A DNA stretch of 16,029 nt from an uncultured Oscillospiraceae bacterium (GTDB lineage Bacteria; Bacillota; Clostridia; Oscillospirales; Oscillospiraceae): the NCBI GenBank assembly GCA_934589225.1, contig CAKTNS010000051.1, positions 1-16,029 of the forward strand. Reading direction: 5' to 3'. The notes under the pieces were generated by a model. The model was not told the DNA's origin, did not search any database, and saw only the letters and a list, made by a program, of their open reading frames with translations. Below are positions 1-7,693 of this stretch, piece by piece (position 1 is the first letter of the stretch; every line of letters begins with the position of its first letter). The position numbers and the translations under genes are program-made.

Positions 1-94
1 CTGTTTGTCAAGTGTTTTTTACCAAATTTCGACATTCTTTTTTGGGCAAGATGGATAAAGACAAACGTGCGCCGGAGACGGAGCGGTATGCAAT

Positions 95-160
95 GTAGGG
101 GCGGCAATCTGCCGCCCGCCACGTTCCGAATACAACCTGTGCGGGTGAATGGTATCACCC
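95..160 (-). repeat. Type B palindromic repeat, GGGCGGC tip
   Basis: Type B is defined here as a constant arm containing GGTTGTATTCGGAACGTGGC, then a hairpin tip, then CCTAC; 'plus' means that order. This copy is on the minus strand. Its tip has arms GGGCGGC and GCCGCCC around AATCT, and the arm contains GAATACAACCTGTGCGG. It sits directly before a type A copy. Confidence 0.75.
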
Positions 161-166
161 CCATTA

Positions 167-291
167 TGTCATTCCGACGGTCGCGCAAGCGGAGTGGAGG
201 AATCCACCACGTTTGAAGATGAACCAACGCAAGGTAAAATCTGCCACTTGGGAAGATTCCTCGACTCACTGCGTTCGCTTGGAATGACATG
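167..291. repeat. Type A long palindromic repeat, copy 1
   Basis: About 125 bp bounded by ATGTCATTCC and GGAATGACAT. An inner imperfect inverted pair is visible: GAGTGGAGGAATC on the left and GATTCCTCGACTC on the right (one mismatch). The middle carries a smaller stem around GCAAGGTAAAA. It resembles a non-coding palindromic or MITE-like repeat; it has no room for a transposase. A type B copy follows directly, as after every other A copy in the window. Confidence 0.75.
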
Positions 292-297
292 TCGATA

Positions 298-446
298 GGT
301 GATACCGTTCAACCGCACGGGTTATATTCGAAACGTGGCATGGCGATGGGTCATCGCCGCTACATCTGTTCCGTATATTGGATAGCAGCATTCATCCGCA
401 CAGGTTATAGTTGCAACGTGGCGGGCGGCTAGTAGCCGCCCCTACG
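298..446 (+). repeat. Two type B repeats with different tips
   Basis: The first copy (298-365) has the tip GGCGATG-GGT-CATCGCC; the second (390-446) has the tip GGGCGGC-TAGTA-GCCGCCC. Both share the arm with GGTTATA and ACGTGGC and both end in CTAC. A degenerate third copy may lie at 452-503. Confidence 0.7.
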
Positions 447-555
447 GACACGCTGGTGGGTGGTCGTTTTCAACCGGGGTATTCGAAGGACGGGCGGTAT
501 TGCGTTGCAGATTGCCGAAACATCGGGCACAAAGGTAAAACTTCCGTCCCCCAAA

Positions 556-627
556 AATTGTCAATTGTCCATTGTCAATTGTCAATTCTGACATAACTGT
601 CAACTGTCCACTGTCAACTGTCAACTG
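556..627. repeat. Type D heptamer array at the CBS gene 3' end
   Basis: A block built on AATTGTC (556-587), an 8-bp linker (588-595) and a block built on ACTGTCA (596-627). The right block overlaps the end of the minus-strand CBS gene: its last TCAACTG supplies the stop codon (TGA on the minus strand). The geometry and polarity match the arrays at thrB and pnp. Confidence 0.8.
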
Positions 628-1061
628 AAATCTCCCCCGCTGGCCAGGTTATTGCTGATATCCGCCAGGGCGTCCGTGGCGTCGGGGGCGGTGGTGTCTT
701 GGCTTGCCAGGTCGCTGAGGCTGAGGATGCCGCAGAGTTTGCCGTTTTCCAGGATGGGCAGGCGGCGGATTTGTTGGCGGCCCATGAGGTGGGCGGCCAC
801 GCCGGCGTCCATGTCCGGGCGGGCGTAGATGACCCGGTTGGTCATGACCTGCTCCACGGTGGTGGTTTTGGGGTCCCGGTTTGATGCCAGGCAGCGGGTC
901 ACGATGTCCCGGTCGGTCACAAGGCCCCGGAGGGCGCCGTCCTGGCCGCAGACCGGCAGGGCACCGATATTGTATTGTGTCAGAATTCTTGCCGCCACCG
1001 CCACCGGTTCTTCCGGGCGGATGCGGATGACGGGGCTGGTCATCAGTTCCCGCAGTTTCAT
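621..1061 (-). CDS. CBS-domain pair protein
   Basis: This is a 146-residue protein made of two CBS domains: roughly residues 1-57, with GLVTDRDIV at 47-55, and 70-121, with GILSLSDLA at 111-119. CBS pairs of this stand-alone kind usually bind adenosine nucleotides and act as cytosolic regulators; the ligand cannot be told from sequence. I place the start at 1061 because AGGAGG (1071-1076) lies 9 bases upstream; a longer frame starting at 1094 has no site. The gene follows the asd terminator, so it probably has its own transcript, but I see only a weak promoter with a long 19-bp spacer. The last residues and the stop codon lie inside a type D repeat, so the short polar tail (GGDFS) may be repeat-derived. 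Family confidence is high; role unknown. Confidence 0.85.
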   Translation of the reverse strand: MKLRELMTSPVIRIRPEEPVAVAARILTQYNIGALPVCGQDGALRGLVTDRDIVTRCLASNRDPKTTTVEQVMTNRVIYARPDMDAGVAAHLMGRQQIRRLPILENGKLCGILSLSDLASQDTTAPDATDALADISNNLASGGDFS

Positions 1062-1111
1062 GGGCATGCACCTCCTGAAATCCAGCATACCCAATTTTTT
1101 CCAAGGTTATA

Positions 1112-1138
1112 CAAAAACAGGGCCGCAAAAGCGGCCCC
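1112..1138 (-). terminator. Rho-independent terminator after asd
   Basis: On the minus strand a GGGCCGC stem closes on a TTTT loop with GCGGCCC and is followed by GTTTTTG. It starts about 9 bases after the asd stop codon and ends the hom-lysC-asd transcript before the CBS gene. Confidence 0.85.
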
Positions 1139-1146
1139 GTAGGATA

Positions 1147-2151
1147 TTATTCTTGAATGAGCAGCTCCGCGATCTGGATGGTGTTGGTAGCTGCGCCCTT
1201 GCGGACCTGGTCGCCGCTGCACCAGAGGCACAGACCAAAATCATCGGTCAGATCCTGACGGATGCGGCCTACGAAGACGATGTCCTGGTCGCTGGTTTCC
1301 AGGGGCATGGGGTAGCGCTTGTTCGGCAGGTCGTCCACCAGCTTGCAGCCGGGGGCCTGGGCGATGGCCCGGCGGGCCTCCTCTACGGAAACATGCCGGT
1401 CAAAGTGCAGGCTCACGGAAATGGAGTGGCTGCGGACCACCGGCACCCGGACGCAGGTGCAGCTGACCCGGAGCTCCGGCAGATGCAAAATCTTCCGGCC
1501 CTCGTTCTGCATTTTCATTTCCTCGCTGGTGTAGCCCTCATACTGCTCCCCGCCGATCTGGGGGATCACGTTGTAGGCGATGGGATAGGGGAAGACCTTG
1601 GGGGTATAGTCCTCCCCCCGAAGCTTGGCCTGGACCTCCTGCTCTAGCTCCACGGGGCCGCCGGCACCGGCACCGGAAACCGCCTGGAAGGTGGTGGCCG
1701 TTATGGTGCGGATGGGGGACAGGCCGTTCAGGGCATTCACCGCCACCATGGTGATGATGGTGGAGCAATTGGGGTTGGAGAGGATGCCATGGTGATTTTT
1801 TGCATCCTGGGGGTTGATTTCCGGCACGATCAGGGGCACCTGGGAATCCAACCGGAACGCGGAGGAATTATCCACAAACACCGCCCCCGCGGCCCGGATG
1901 GCCGGGGCAAATTTCCGGGCGATGTCCGCTTCCGCGGCACCCAGGACAATGTCCACCCCCCGGAAAGCCTCCTCCGTGGCTTCCCGGACGGTCACGTCTT
2001 CACCCCGGAAACGGACGGTCTTTCCCGCGCTTCTGGCACTGGACAGGGGCAGCAGGGTTCCCACAGGGAAATTCCGCTCCTGCAAAATACGAATCATTTC
2101 CTGTCCCACGGCACCGGTGGCACCCAGGACGGCAACGGTATACTCTTTCAT
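1147..2151 (-). CDS. asd: Aspartate-semialdehyde dehydrogenase
   Basis: It reduces aspartyl-4-phosphate to aspartate-4-semialdehyde with NADPH, the second step of the aspartate pathway leading to threonine, methionine and lysine; cytosolic. The 334-residue length is normal. The N-terminal nucleotide-binding motif is GATGAVG (10-16), followed by VDNSSAFR (93-100), the active-site SNPNCST with catalytic Cys129, FQAVSGAG with Gln156, and a likely catalytic His242 in VVRSHS. The start at 2151 is supported by TAGGAGG about 8 bases upstream. It is the last gene of a leftward hom-lysC-asd operon, 21 bases after lysC, and is followed by a strong terminator. No odd residues seen. Confidence 0.96.
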   Translation of the reverse strand: MKEYTVAVLGATGAVGQEMIRILQERNFPVGTLLPLSSARSAGKTVRFRGEDVTVREATEEAFRGVDIVLGAAEADIARKFAPAIRAAGAVFVDNSSAFRLDSQVPLIVPEINPQDAKNHHGILSNPNCSTIITMVAVNALNGLSPIRTITATTFQAVSGAGAGGPVELEQEVQAKLRGEDYTPKVFPYPIAYNVIPQIGGEQYEGYTSEEMKMQNEGRKILHLPELRVSCTCVRVPVVRSHSISVSLHFDRHVSVEEARRAIAQAPGCKLVDDLPNKRYPMPLETSDQDIVFVGRIRQDLTDDFGLCLWCSGDQVRKGAATNTIQIAELLIQE

Positions 2152-2172
2152 AATGATTGCCTCCTACTCTGT

Positions 2173-3486
2173 TTACTTTACGAAGCTGTTGTACAGCACC
2201 CGGATGGCCTGGGAGAAATCCCGGTTGTCAACGCCGAAGATGATGTTCAGCTCATCCGGGCCCTGGTTGATCATACGGATGTTGATGCCCGCCTGGCCCA
2301 GGGCGGCGAAAATCTGGCCGGAAATGCCGGGACGGTAGGCCATTTTCCGGCCTACGGCGGCCACCACGGCGATCTGGTCGTGGACCGTCAGGCTGTCCGG
2401 CTCCACTTCCTTTTGGATTTCCCCCAGCACGGCGTAGAGGCAGGGGGCCACGTCCTCGGTGGAGAGCACCACGGAGACATTGTCAATGCCGTTGGGCACA
2501 TAGTCTACGGACAGGTTGTGCCGCTCCAATACGGACAGCACCTTCCGCAGCACCCCCACCTGGTTGCTCATGCCCCGCTTGGTCAGGGCGATGATGGAAA
2601 AGTCCTTTTTGCCGGTGATGCCGGTGATGAACCGATGGGGGTCCGAATCCCCCTCGAACCGTTCCCGGATCATGGTGCCCGGGTCCTGGGGGGCGTTGGT
2701 ATTGCGGATGTTTAAGGGGATGTTCTTTTCCCGCACCGGGAAAATGGTGCCCTCGTGAAGCACCTGGGCGCCGGAATAGCTCAGCTCCCGGAGCTCGTCA
2801 TAGGTGACCTCGGGAATGGTCTGGGGGTTTTCCACGATCCGGGGGTCGGCCATGAGGATGCCGGAAACGTCGGTCCAGTTTTCGTAGACATCCGCGTCCA
2901 AGGCCGCCGCCGCCAAGGCGCCGGTGATGTCGCTGCCGCCCCGGGTGAAGGTTTTGATCTTGCCGTCGGGCAGCTGGCCGTAGAATCCCGGGATCACCAC
3001 CCCGGGGCCGTCCACAAGGCTCCGCAGGGCCTCGTAGGTGTTCTCCTGGTCCACGGAGCCGTCAAAGCGGAACCGAACCCAGTCCGCTGCGTCCACGAAC
3101 TTGAAGCCCAGGAAATCCGCCATGAGCCGGGCGGAAAAATATTCGCCCCGGCTGGCCACCTCGTCCTGGGTCACGGTCTTGCTGTCCAGCCGGGCTTTCA
3201 AATCCGCAAACTCCGGCTCCAGATCCAGCTGTAAACCCAGCTCCCGGGCAATGTCCCGGTAGCGGGAGGTGATCATTTCAAAAACCCCGGAGCAGTCCAC
3301 CCCGTACTGGGTGTGGGCGTAGCACAGGTACAATAGGTCCGTGACCTTGTGGTCCTGCTTGTTCCGCTTTCCCGCGGCGGAGACCACCACCACCCGGCGC
3401 TCCGGATCTGCCAGAAGAATGTCCCGTATTTTTCGGTATTGCCCGGCGTCCGCCATGGAGGAGCCGCCGAATTTCACTACTTTCAT
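2173..3486 (-). CDS. lysC: Aspartate kinase (monofunctional, ACT-regulated)
   Basis: It phosphorylates aspartate with ATP, the committed step of the aspartate family pathway. The 437-residue chain has the kinase signature KFGGSS (5-10), RGEYFSAR (113-120), TRGGSDITGA (181-190) and WTDVSGILMADPR (204-216). The C-terminal part from about 295 looks like two ACT domains (one containing GMSNQVGVL near 305-313, one near 370-437). In this family the ACT pair binds lysine and/or threonine for feedback inhibition; which effector applies here cannot be read. It sits between hom and asd with gaps of 24 and 21 bases, so it is co-transcribed. The site upstream of the start (GGAAGGGAAGC) is weaker than its neighbours', suggesting lower or coupled translation. 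The symbol is given by family; other paralogs may exist elsewhere. Confidence 0.95.
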   Translation of the reverse strand: MKVVKFGGSSMADAGQYRKIRDILLADPERRVVVVSAAGKRNKQDHKVTDLLYLCYAHTQYGVDCSGVFEMITSRYRDIARELGLQLDLEPEFADLKARLDSKTVTQDEVASRGEYFSARLMADFLGFKFVDAADWVRFRFDGSVDQENTYEALRSLVDGPGVVIPGFYGQLPDGKIKTFTRGGSDITGALAAAALDADVYENWTDVSGILMADPRIVENPQTIPEVTYDELRELSYSGAQVLHEGTIFPVREKNIPLNIRNTNAPQDPGTMIRERFEGDSDPHRFITGITGKKDFSIIALTKRGMSNQVGVLRKVLSVLERHNLSVDYVPNGIDNVSVVLSTEDVAPCLYAVLGEIQKEVEPDSLTVHDQIAVVAAVGRKMAYRPGISGQIFAALGQAGINIRMINQGPDELNIIFGVDNRDFSQAIRVLYNSFVK

Positions 3487-3510
3487 ATGCTTCCCTTCCT
3501 TTTCGGATTC

Positions 3511-4632
3511 TCAGGCGAAGGCCGCCATAAAGGCCTCCGGGTGGGCTTTCAGCCACTGGTGCATGACGGAGACCTCTACCGGCACCGTCACCACCGCCCC
3601 GGCCCAATGCTTTTCCGTATTCTGCCGCAGCCAGACATCCTCCTGGGCGACGCGGACATAGTAGCGGAGCTTCAGGCTGTTGTCGGCCTCCACCTTGGGG
3701 CCCGGCTCCGTGTAGAAGCCCCGGCCCTTTTGGAAATCCACGCAGTCCTGTACCACATTGTATGCCGTGGGGTACCGTCCGGCCCCTTGGCCGAAGAAGC
3801 TCTGGCGGCCGGAGACCTGGCCCTCCAGAGTGATGAGGTTGTAATTTTCCGGCACCGCCGCCTCGGGGCTGCCCAGGCTATAGAGGGTGGGCTGGACATA
3901 GGCGCTGTAAATGCCGGAATCGCACCGGGCCGTAGCTGCCAGCTTGCACACCAGACCGTTGGCGCTGAAATTGGCCACGTCCTCCGCCCCGATCCGGGAA
4001 ATGCCCGCCACGGGCACCCCGGATACATCCAGGCTGACCCCAAAGCCCACATTGGCGGAGACGATCAGCTTGTGCCAGGTGTCCAGTCCCTCCACGTCCG
4101 TGGTGGGGTCCGCCTCGGCGTAGCCCAGGGCCTGGGCCTGCCGGAGGGCCTGGCTGTAGCCCAGACCCAGACGGGTCATGGAGTCGAGAATATAGTTGCA
4201 GGTGCCGTTCATAATGCCCCCTACATAGAAGATGGGCTCAATGCGCCGGGCCCGTTCCAGCTCGCTGAGCCAGCCGATGCCCCCGCCTACAGAGGCGGTG
4301 CAGCGCAGGCACACCTTTTTTTCTCTGGCCAGAGGGATCAGCTCGTCATAGCAGGTGGCGATCAGGGCCTTGTTGGCGGTGGCCACATTTTTCCCCGCCA
4401 GAATGGCCCTGCGGACATAGTCATAGGCCGGATGCACGCCGCCTATGGCCTCCACCACCGTATCAATGGTGGGATCGTTCAGAATGTCCTCAAATCGATG
4501 GGTGACCCCGGCATCCGCCAGCTCCAGGTCCCGGCGGCACAGCACCTTGGCCACGCACATATCCTCCCGGCCCGCCACAATGTCGTATACACCCTTTCCA
4601 ACGGTGCCGAAGCCCAATAGTCCGATCCGCAT
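3511..4632 (-). CDS. hom: Homoserine dehydrogenase, ACT domain reduced
   Basis: It reduces aspartate semialdehyde to homoserine, the branch point toward threonine and methionine. Visible motifs are the Rossmann GFGTVGKG (7-14), ATANKAL (84-90), GGIMNGTCNYIL (138-149) and the substrate-site region DVEGLDTWHKL (179-189). The chain is 373 residues. Common bacterial forms carry a C-terminal ACT domain and run to roughly 430. Here the first ACT-like strand (LRYYVRV, 322-328) is present, but only about 45 atypical residues follow, without the usual DxPGVL motif. The regulatory domain thus looks reduced or replaced, and threonine feedback may be lost or changed. It is the first gene of the leftward operon. 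GGAG 7 bases upstream supports the start, and a promoter lies at 4704-4732. Confidence 0.94.
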   Translation of the reverse strand: MRIGLLGFGTVGKGVYDIVAGREDMCVAKVLCRRDLELADAGVTHRFEDILNDPTIDTVVEAIGGVHPAYDYVRRAILAGKNVATANKALIATCYDELIPLAREKKVCLRCTASVGGGIGWLSELERARRIEPIFYVGGIMNGTCNYILDSMTRLGLGYSQALRQAQALGYAEADPTTDVEGLDTWHKLIVSANVGFGVSLDVSGVPVAGISRIGAEDVANFSANGLVCKLAATARCDSGIYSAYVQPTLYSLGSPEAAVPENYNLITLEGQVSGRQSFFGQGAGRYPTAYNVVQDCVDFQKGRGFYTEPGPKVEADNSLKLRYYVRVAQEDVWLRQNTEKHWAGAVVTVPVEVSVMHQWLKAHPEAFMAAFA

Positions 4633-4684
4633 GTTCTCACTCCGTTCTGTCTTTCTGGTTCCTTTGTTTCTGTGGGAAAAAAAC

Positions 4685-4713
4685 TTGCTTTTTTGTATTA
4701 GTCAGTATATCAT
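4685..4713 (+). promoter_or_regulatory. Candidate promoter of thrC-thrB
   Basis: TTGCTT and TATCAT are separated by exactly 17 bases, placing the start of transcription near 4720 and giving a leader of about 87 bases. The -35 is poor and the -10 matches 5 of 6. Its -10 box overlaps that of the oppositely oriented hom promoter. Confidence 0.6.
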
Positions 4714-4732
4714 ATGCTTACCGAAAATGCAA
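4704..4732 (-). promoter_or_regulatory. Candidate promoter of hom-lysC-asd
   Basis: On the minus strand TTGCAT and TATACT are separated by exactly 17 bases; transcription would start near 4697. The -35 box lies inside the left half of the 4727-4754 dyad, so a protein bound there would block it. Confidence 0.6.
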
Positions 4733-4754
4733 TTGAAACAAACCGCAATTGCAT
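4727..4754. promoter_or_regulatory. Perfect 9-bp dyad, candidate operator for both thr operons
   Basis: ATGCAATTG (4727-4735) and CAATTGCAT (4746-4754) are perfect inverted halves separated by 10 bases, typical spacing for a dimeric DNA-binding protein. It covers the hom -35 box and lies just past the predicted thrC start point, so it could repress both directions. An RNA hairpin in the thrC leader is the alternative, but the stem is short and AT-rich. I saw no T-box features. Confidence 0.55.
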
Positions 4755-4806
4755 CCCGTCAAGCCCCAGGTTCTTTGTGCATTTCACCCTTGCAGGAGGT
4801 ATCAAT

Positions 4807-6240
4807 ATGGATTATATTTCTACCAGAGGCGGTTGTCCCGCCGTTGACAGCGCCCAGGCGGTGCTCTCCGGCCTGGCCCCGGACGGAGGGCTGTATATGC
4901 CTAGGGTCTTCCCGGCCTTTGACTGGAAGGCCTGTCTCGTGGGCACCAGCCAGCAGATGTCCACCGCCATTCTCTCGGCCCTGCTGCCGGACATTCCCCG
5001 GATGGAGACTTTGGTGCGGCGGGCCTACACCGGGAAGTTTGAAACCGAGGACCTGACCCCCACGGTGGCCGTAGGCCCCTTCCAGGTGCTGGAGCTGTTC
5101 CGGGGCCCCACCTCCGCTTTTAAGGATGTGGCCCTGTCCATGCTGCCCCAGCTACTCACCGCCGCCAAGGAGGAAAAGGGCATTACCAAGGAGATCCGCA
5201 TCCTCACCGCCACCTCCGGAGATACGGGCAAGGCGGCGCTGGTGGGCTTCCAGGACGTGCCCGGGGTCAGCATTCAGGTGTTCTATCCCCAGGGGGGCGT
5301 TTCCCAGGTCCAGCGGGCCCAGATGGTGACCCAGGAAGGGGGCAACGTCTCCGTCTGCGCCGTGGAGGGGAACTTTGACGATGCCCAGACCGGGGTGAAG
5401 CAGATCTTCACCGCCTTCCAGGGAAAGGAGCTGCCCTTCCTGCTGTCCTCCGCCAACTCCATCAATATTGGCAGACTGGCCCCTCAGATCATGTATTATT
5501 TCCGCTGCTATGCAGACCTTTTGAATCGGAAGGTCATCGCCCTGGGGGACCCGGTGGATTTCTGCGTCCCCACCGGAAACTTTGGGGACATTCTGGCAGG
5601 CTACTTCGCCAAAAAGCTGGGGCTGCCCGTAGGGCGGCTGATCTGCGCCTCCAACGCCAACAACGTCCTGACGGAATTCCTGACCACCGGCCGATACGAC
5701 CGGCGGCGGCCCCTGCACAAAACCACCTCTCCCTCCATGGACATTCTGGTGTCCTCCAATTTAGAGCGGCTTTTGTACCTGCTCTCGGGCGATCAGGCCC
5801 TGGTTGCCTCCCTTATGGAGGACCTGTCCCAAAAGGGGTATTACCAGGTGCCGGAAGAGCTGCTCGGGGCCATTCAGAAGGAATTCGGCGCCGGGTGCTG
5901 TGACGATGAAACCGCCAAGGCCACCATCGGAAAGGTTTATAAAGAACAGGGCTACCTCATGGACCCCCACACCGCCTGCGCCTGGGCCGTGGCAGAAACC
6001 CACCGGGGGAACGCCCCCATGGTGGTGCTCTCCACCGCCTCCCCCTATAAGTTCTCCTCCGCCGTCCTGTCCGCCATCGGCGGGGATGTAAGCGGCAGCG
6101 AGTTTGAGCGGATGGACCGGCTCCAGGCCCTGACCGGGGTGCCCATCCCCGCGAACCTCCGGTCCCTCCGGGGCAAGCCGGAGCTCCACACCGACGTGAT
6201 CCCCAAGGAGCAAATGCCGGAGTATGTACTGGGCCGGTAA
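4807..6240 (+). CDS. thrC: Threonine synthase
   Basis: A PLP enzyme that turns O-phosphohomoserine into threonine and phosphate, the last step of the pathway; cytosolic. It has 477 residues, as expected for the longer bacterial form. The N-terminal part shows STRGG (5-9) and LAPDGGLYMP (23-32). The PLP lysine is Lys106 in GPTSAFKDVAL, followed by the phosphate-binding TATSGDTGKAAL and PTGNFGDILAGYFAKK. I chose the start at 4807 because AGGAGG (4794-4799) lies 7 bases upstream and the family begins with MxYxSTRGG; an in-frame ATG at 4714 overlaps the -10 box and has no site. thrB follows after 22 bases. Likely driven by the promoter at 4685-4713. Confidence 0.96.
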   Translation: MDYISTRGGCPAVDSAQAVLSGLAPDGGLYMPRVFPAFDWKACLVGTSQQMSTAILSALLPDIPRMETLVRRAYTGKFETEDLTPTVAVGPFQVLELFRGPTSAFKDVALSMLPQLLTAAKEEKGITKEIRILTATSGDTGKAALVGFQDVPGVSIQVFYPQGGVSQVQRAQMVTQEGGNVSVCAVEGNFDDAQTGVKQIFTAFQGKELPFLLSSANSINIGRLAPQIMYYFRCYADLLNRKVIALGDPVDFCVPTGNFGDILAGYFAKKLGLPVGRLICASNANNVLTEFLTTGRYDRRRPLHKTTSPSMDILVSSNLERLLYLLSGDQALVASLMEDLSQKGYYQVPEELLGAIQKEFGAGCCDDETAKATIGKVYKEQGYLMDPHTACAWAVAETHRGNAPMVVLSTASPYKFSSAVLSAIGGDVSGSEFERMDRLQALTGVPIPANLRSLRGKPELHTDVIPKEQMPEYVLGR

Positions 6241-6262
6241 TAAAAACAACAGGAGAGAAGAA

Positions 6263-7156
6263 ATGAATCGAGTAACCATCCGTGTCCCCGCCACCACCGC
6301 CAATTTGGGCCCGGGGTTTGATGCCTTCGGCTGCGCCCTGAGCCTGTATACCGATGTGACCTTTGAGGAAACCGAATCCGGTCTGGAGATCACCGGCTGT
6401 GATGAAAGCTTTCAGGGGCCGGACAATCTGGCCTATACCGCCTATTGCGCGGTGCTGGCCTCCCTCAGCGAGGAGATTCGGGGGGTCAAAATTCACATCG
6501 ATGCCCATATCCCCATCTGCCGGGGTCTGGGCTCCTCCGCGGCCCTGCTGGTGGCCGGTGCCATGGGGGCCAACGTGCTCCGGGGCAGCAAGCTCAGCAC
6601 CCAGGGTCTGCTGAACATCACCAACGCCATGGAGGGCCACCCGGACAACCTGGCCCCGGCGTTCTACGGCGGCCTCACCGCCTCCATGGTGGATAACGGC
6701 CTGCCCGTCACCGTCAGCTTCCCCCTGCACCCGGGCTGGGAGTTTCTGGCCCTGATCCCGGACTTTAACCTGTCCACCAGCCTGGCCCGTTCCGTGCTGC
6801 CGGAGCAGGTCTCCCGGGCCGATGCCATTTACAACATTTCCCACGGCGCCATGGTGCTCAAAGCCCTGGAGCTGGGAGACGAAAAGCTGCTGCGCACCGC
6901 CATGCAGGACAAGCTTCACCAGAACTACCGGAAAAAGCTCATCCCGGACTATGAGGCCATCGAGGCCCTGATCCGCACCACCGGTGCCGCCTTCTGCCTC
7001 TCCGGCGCAGGCCCCACCCTGCTGTGCATGACCCGTGACCCGGAGCTGTCCCAGAAGCTTGACCGAAAGCTCCACCAAAACACCCAGCACAACTGGGAGA
7101 TCCTCCCCTTGCACGTGGAGTTCCAGGGAGCGAGGGTCGTGGAAGTTGACAGTTAA
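6263..7156 (+). CDS. thrB: Homoserine kinase (GHMP family)
   Basis: It phosphorylates homoserine with ATP to give the substrate of ThrC. It has 297 residues. The family's N-terminal motif VPATTANLGPGFD (8-20), the phosphate-binding PICRGLGSSAALL (84-96) and a C-terminal FCLSGAGPTLL are all present, as in GHMP kinases. The start at 6263 follows a GGAGAG site with 5-6 base spacing; an upstream in-frame ATG overlaps thrC and lacks one. It ends the thrC-thrB operon. The last residues (about EVDS) and the TAA stop are encoded by the first unit of a type D repeat array, so repeat insertion or growth probably reshaped the C-terminus. No clear terminator follows. Confidence 0.95.
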   Translation: MNRVTIRVPATTANLGPGFDAFGCALSLYTDVTFEETESGLEITGCDESFQGPDNLAYTAYCAVLASLSEEIRGVKIHIDAHIPICRGLGSSAALLVAGAMGANVLRGSKLSTQGLLNITNAMEGHPDNLAPAFYGGLTASMVDNGLPVTVSFPLHPGWEFLALIPDFNLSTSLARSVLPEQVSRADAIYNISHGAMVLKALELGDEKLLRTAMQDKLHQNYRKKLIPDYEAIEALIRTTGAAFCLSGAGPTLLCMTRDPELSQKLDRKLHQNTQHNWEILPLHVEFQGARVVEVDS

Positions 7157-7214
7157 CAGTTGACAGTTGACAGTTATTTTCCAATTGACAATGGACAATG
7201 GACAATTGACAATT
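7144..7214. repeat. Type D heptamer array at the thrB 3' end
   Basis: Repeats built on AGTTGAC (7144 on), then the linker TTATTTTCC, then repeats built on AATTGAC and ATGGAC to 7214. It overlaps the thrB stop codon. Its part 7158-7192 is an inverted copy of 10106-10140 with one mismatch in 35 (the inner 24 are perfect), so it forms the left end of a bracketed 3-kb island. Confidence 0.82.
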
Positions 7215-7278
7215 ATTTGGCAACGGACGTGCCTGCTTTTAGAATACATTGGTTCAAGAATACACCTCCAGCGAAACC

Positions 7279-7352
7279 GTAGGGAACGGCCTATGTGCCG
7301 TTCCGGGAACGTTACGAATACAACCCGTGCGGATAAATGGAATCATTCACCG
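7279..7352 (-). repeat. Type B repeat, GGAACGGC tip
   Basis: The arm (ACGAATACAACCCGTGCGG) is the type B arm, but the tip has arms GGAACGGC and GCCGTTCC around a short loop, not GGGCGGC. The same tip recurs at the far end of the island (9932-10003). Confidence 0.7.
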
Positions 7353-7360
7353 ACGTGCAT

Positions 7361-7488
7361 GTAGGGGTGGTGCTCCGCGCAGCGAATCAAAATAAAATGA
7401 TTGCCGGTGGCAATCACACCGTTATTTTCTCGGCTACTAGCCGCCCGCCACGCTGCGATTACAACCTGTTTGGTTGAACGGTACCACC
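7361..7488 (-). repeat. Type B repeat with an inserted extra hairpin
   Basis: This copy is about twice the usual length. Between the GTAGGGG edge and the right tip half lies an added hairpin, TGATTGCC-GGT-GGCAATCA (7398-7416), flanked by AAAATAA and TTATTTT, which can also pair. The arm then continues normally to GGTACCACC. Confidence 0.65.
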
Positions 7489-7501
7489 TACCGGTGCGTC
7501 C

Positions 7502-7567
7502 GTAGGGGCGGCTATTAGCCGCCCGCCACGTTGTGAATACAACCTGTGTGGTTGAATGGTACCACCC
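7502..7567 (-). repeat. Type B repeat, GGGCGGC-like tip
   Basis: GTAGGGGCGGC, a TATTA loop and GCCGCCC, followed by the standard arm ending in GGTACCACCC. It joins directly to a type C copy. Confidence 0.75.
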
Positions 7568-7662
7568 GAAAGCACGGTACAAGAGCTTCCCTCGGGGGAA
7601 GCTGGCTCGCCTGGGCGAGCCTGATGAGGGCCGCGGGGCGGCGTGAGATGTTCTAGAAACAG
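7568..7662 (+). repeat. Type C two-hairpin repeat, copy 1
   Basis: It begins GAAAGCACGGTACAA and carries two adjacent stems, GCTTCCC...GGGGAAGC and GGCTCGCC-TG-GGCGAGCC, then CTGATGAGGG and a tail to TAGAAACAG. Nearly the same unit recurs 481 bases later. Confidence 0.75.
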
Positions 7663-7693
7663 TAGGCGAATCCGTAGAAACGTTCCCCCGTTA

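Larger units (their letters stand above)
1..620. other. Repeat island 1, no protein gene
   Basis: No credible gene lies here; open frames are translations of repeats and lack ribosome sites. The first 94 bases are AT-rich then mixed, with nothing I recognise. From 95 on the stretch is a mosaic: a type B repeat (95-160), a type A repeat (167-291), two more B repeats (298-365 and 390-446), a degenerate B copy (about 452-503) and a type D heptamer array (556-627) that reaches into the 3' end of the CBS gene. The families are defined in their own entries. Confidence 0.8.

Noticed and set aside
3349..4620. A 423-codon open frame antisense to hom
   Set aside because: It mirrors the hom reading frame and resembles no protein family; hom has complete motifs and a ribosome site.
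4633..4806. T-box or threonine riboswitch before thrC
   Set aside because: The predicted leader is under 90 bases, with no specifier-stem or antiterminator features; only a short dyad is visible.
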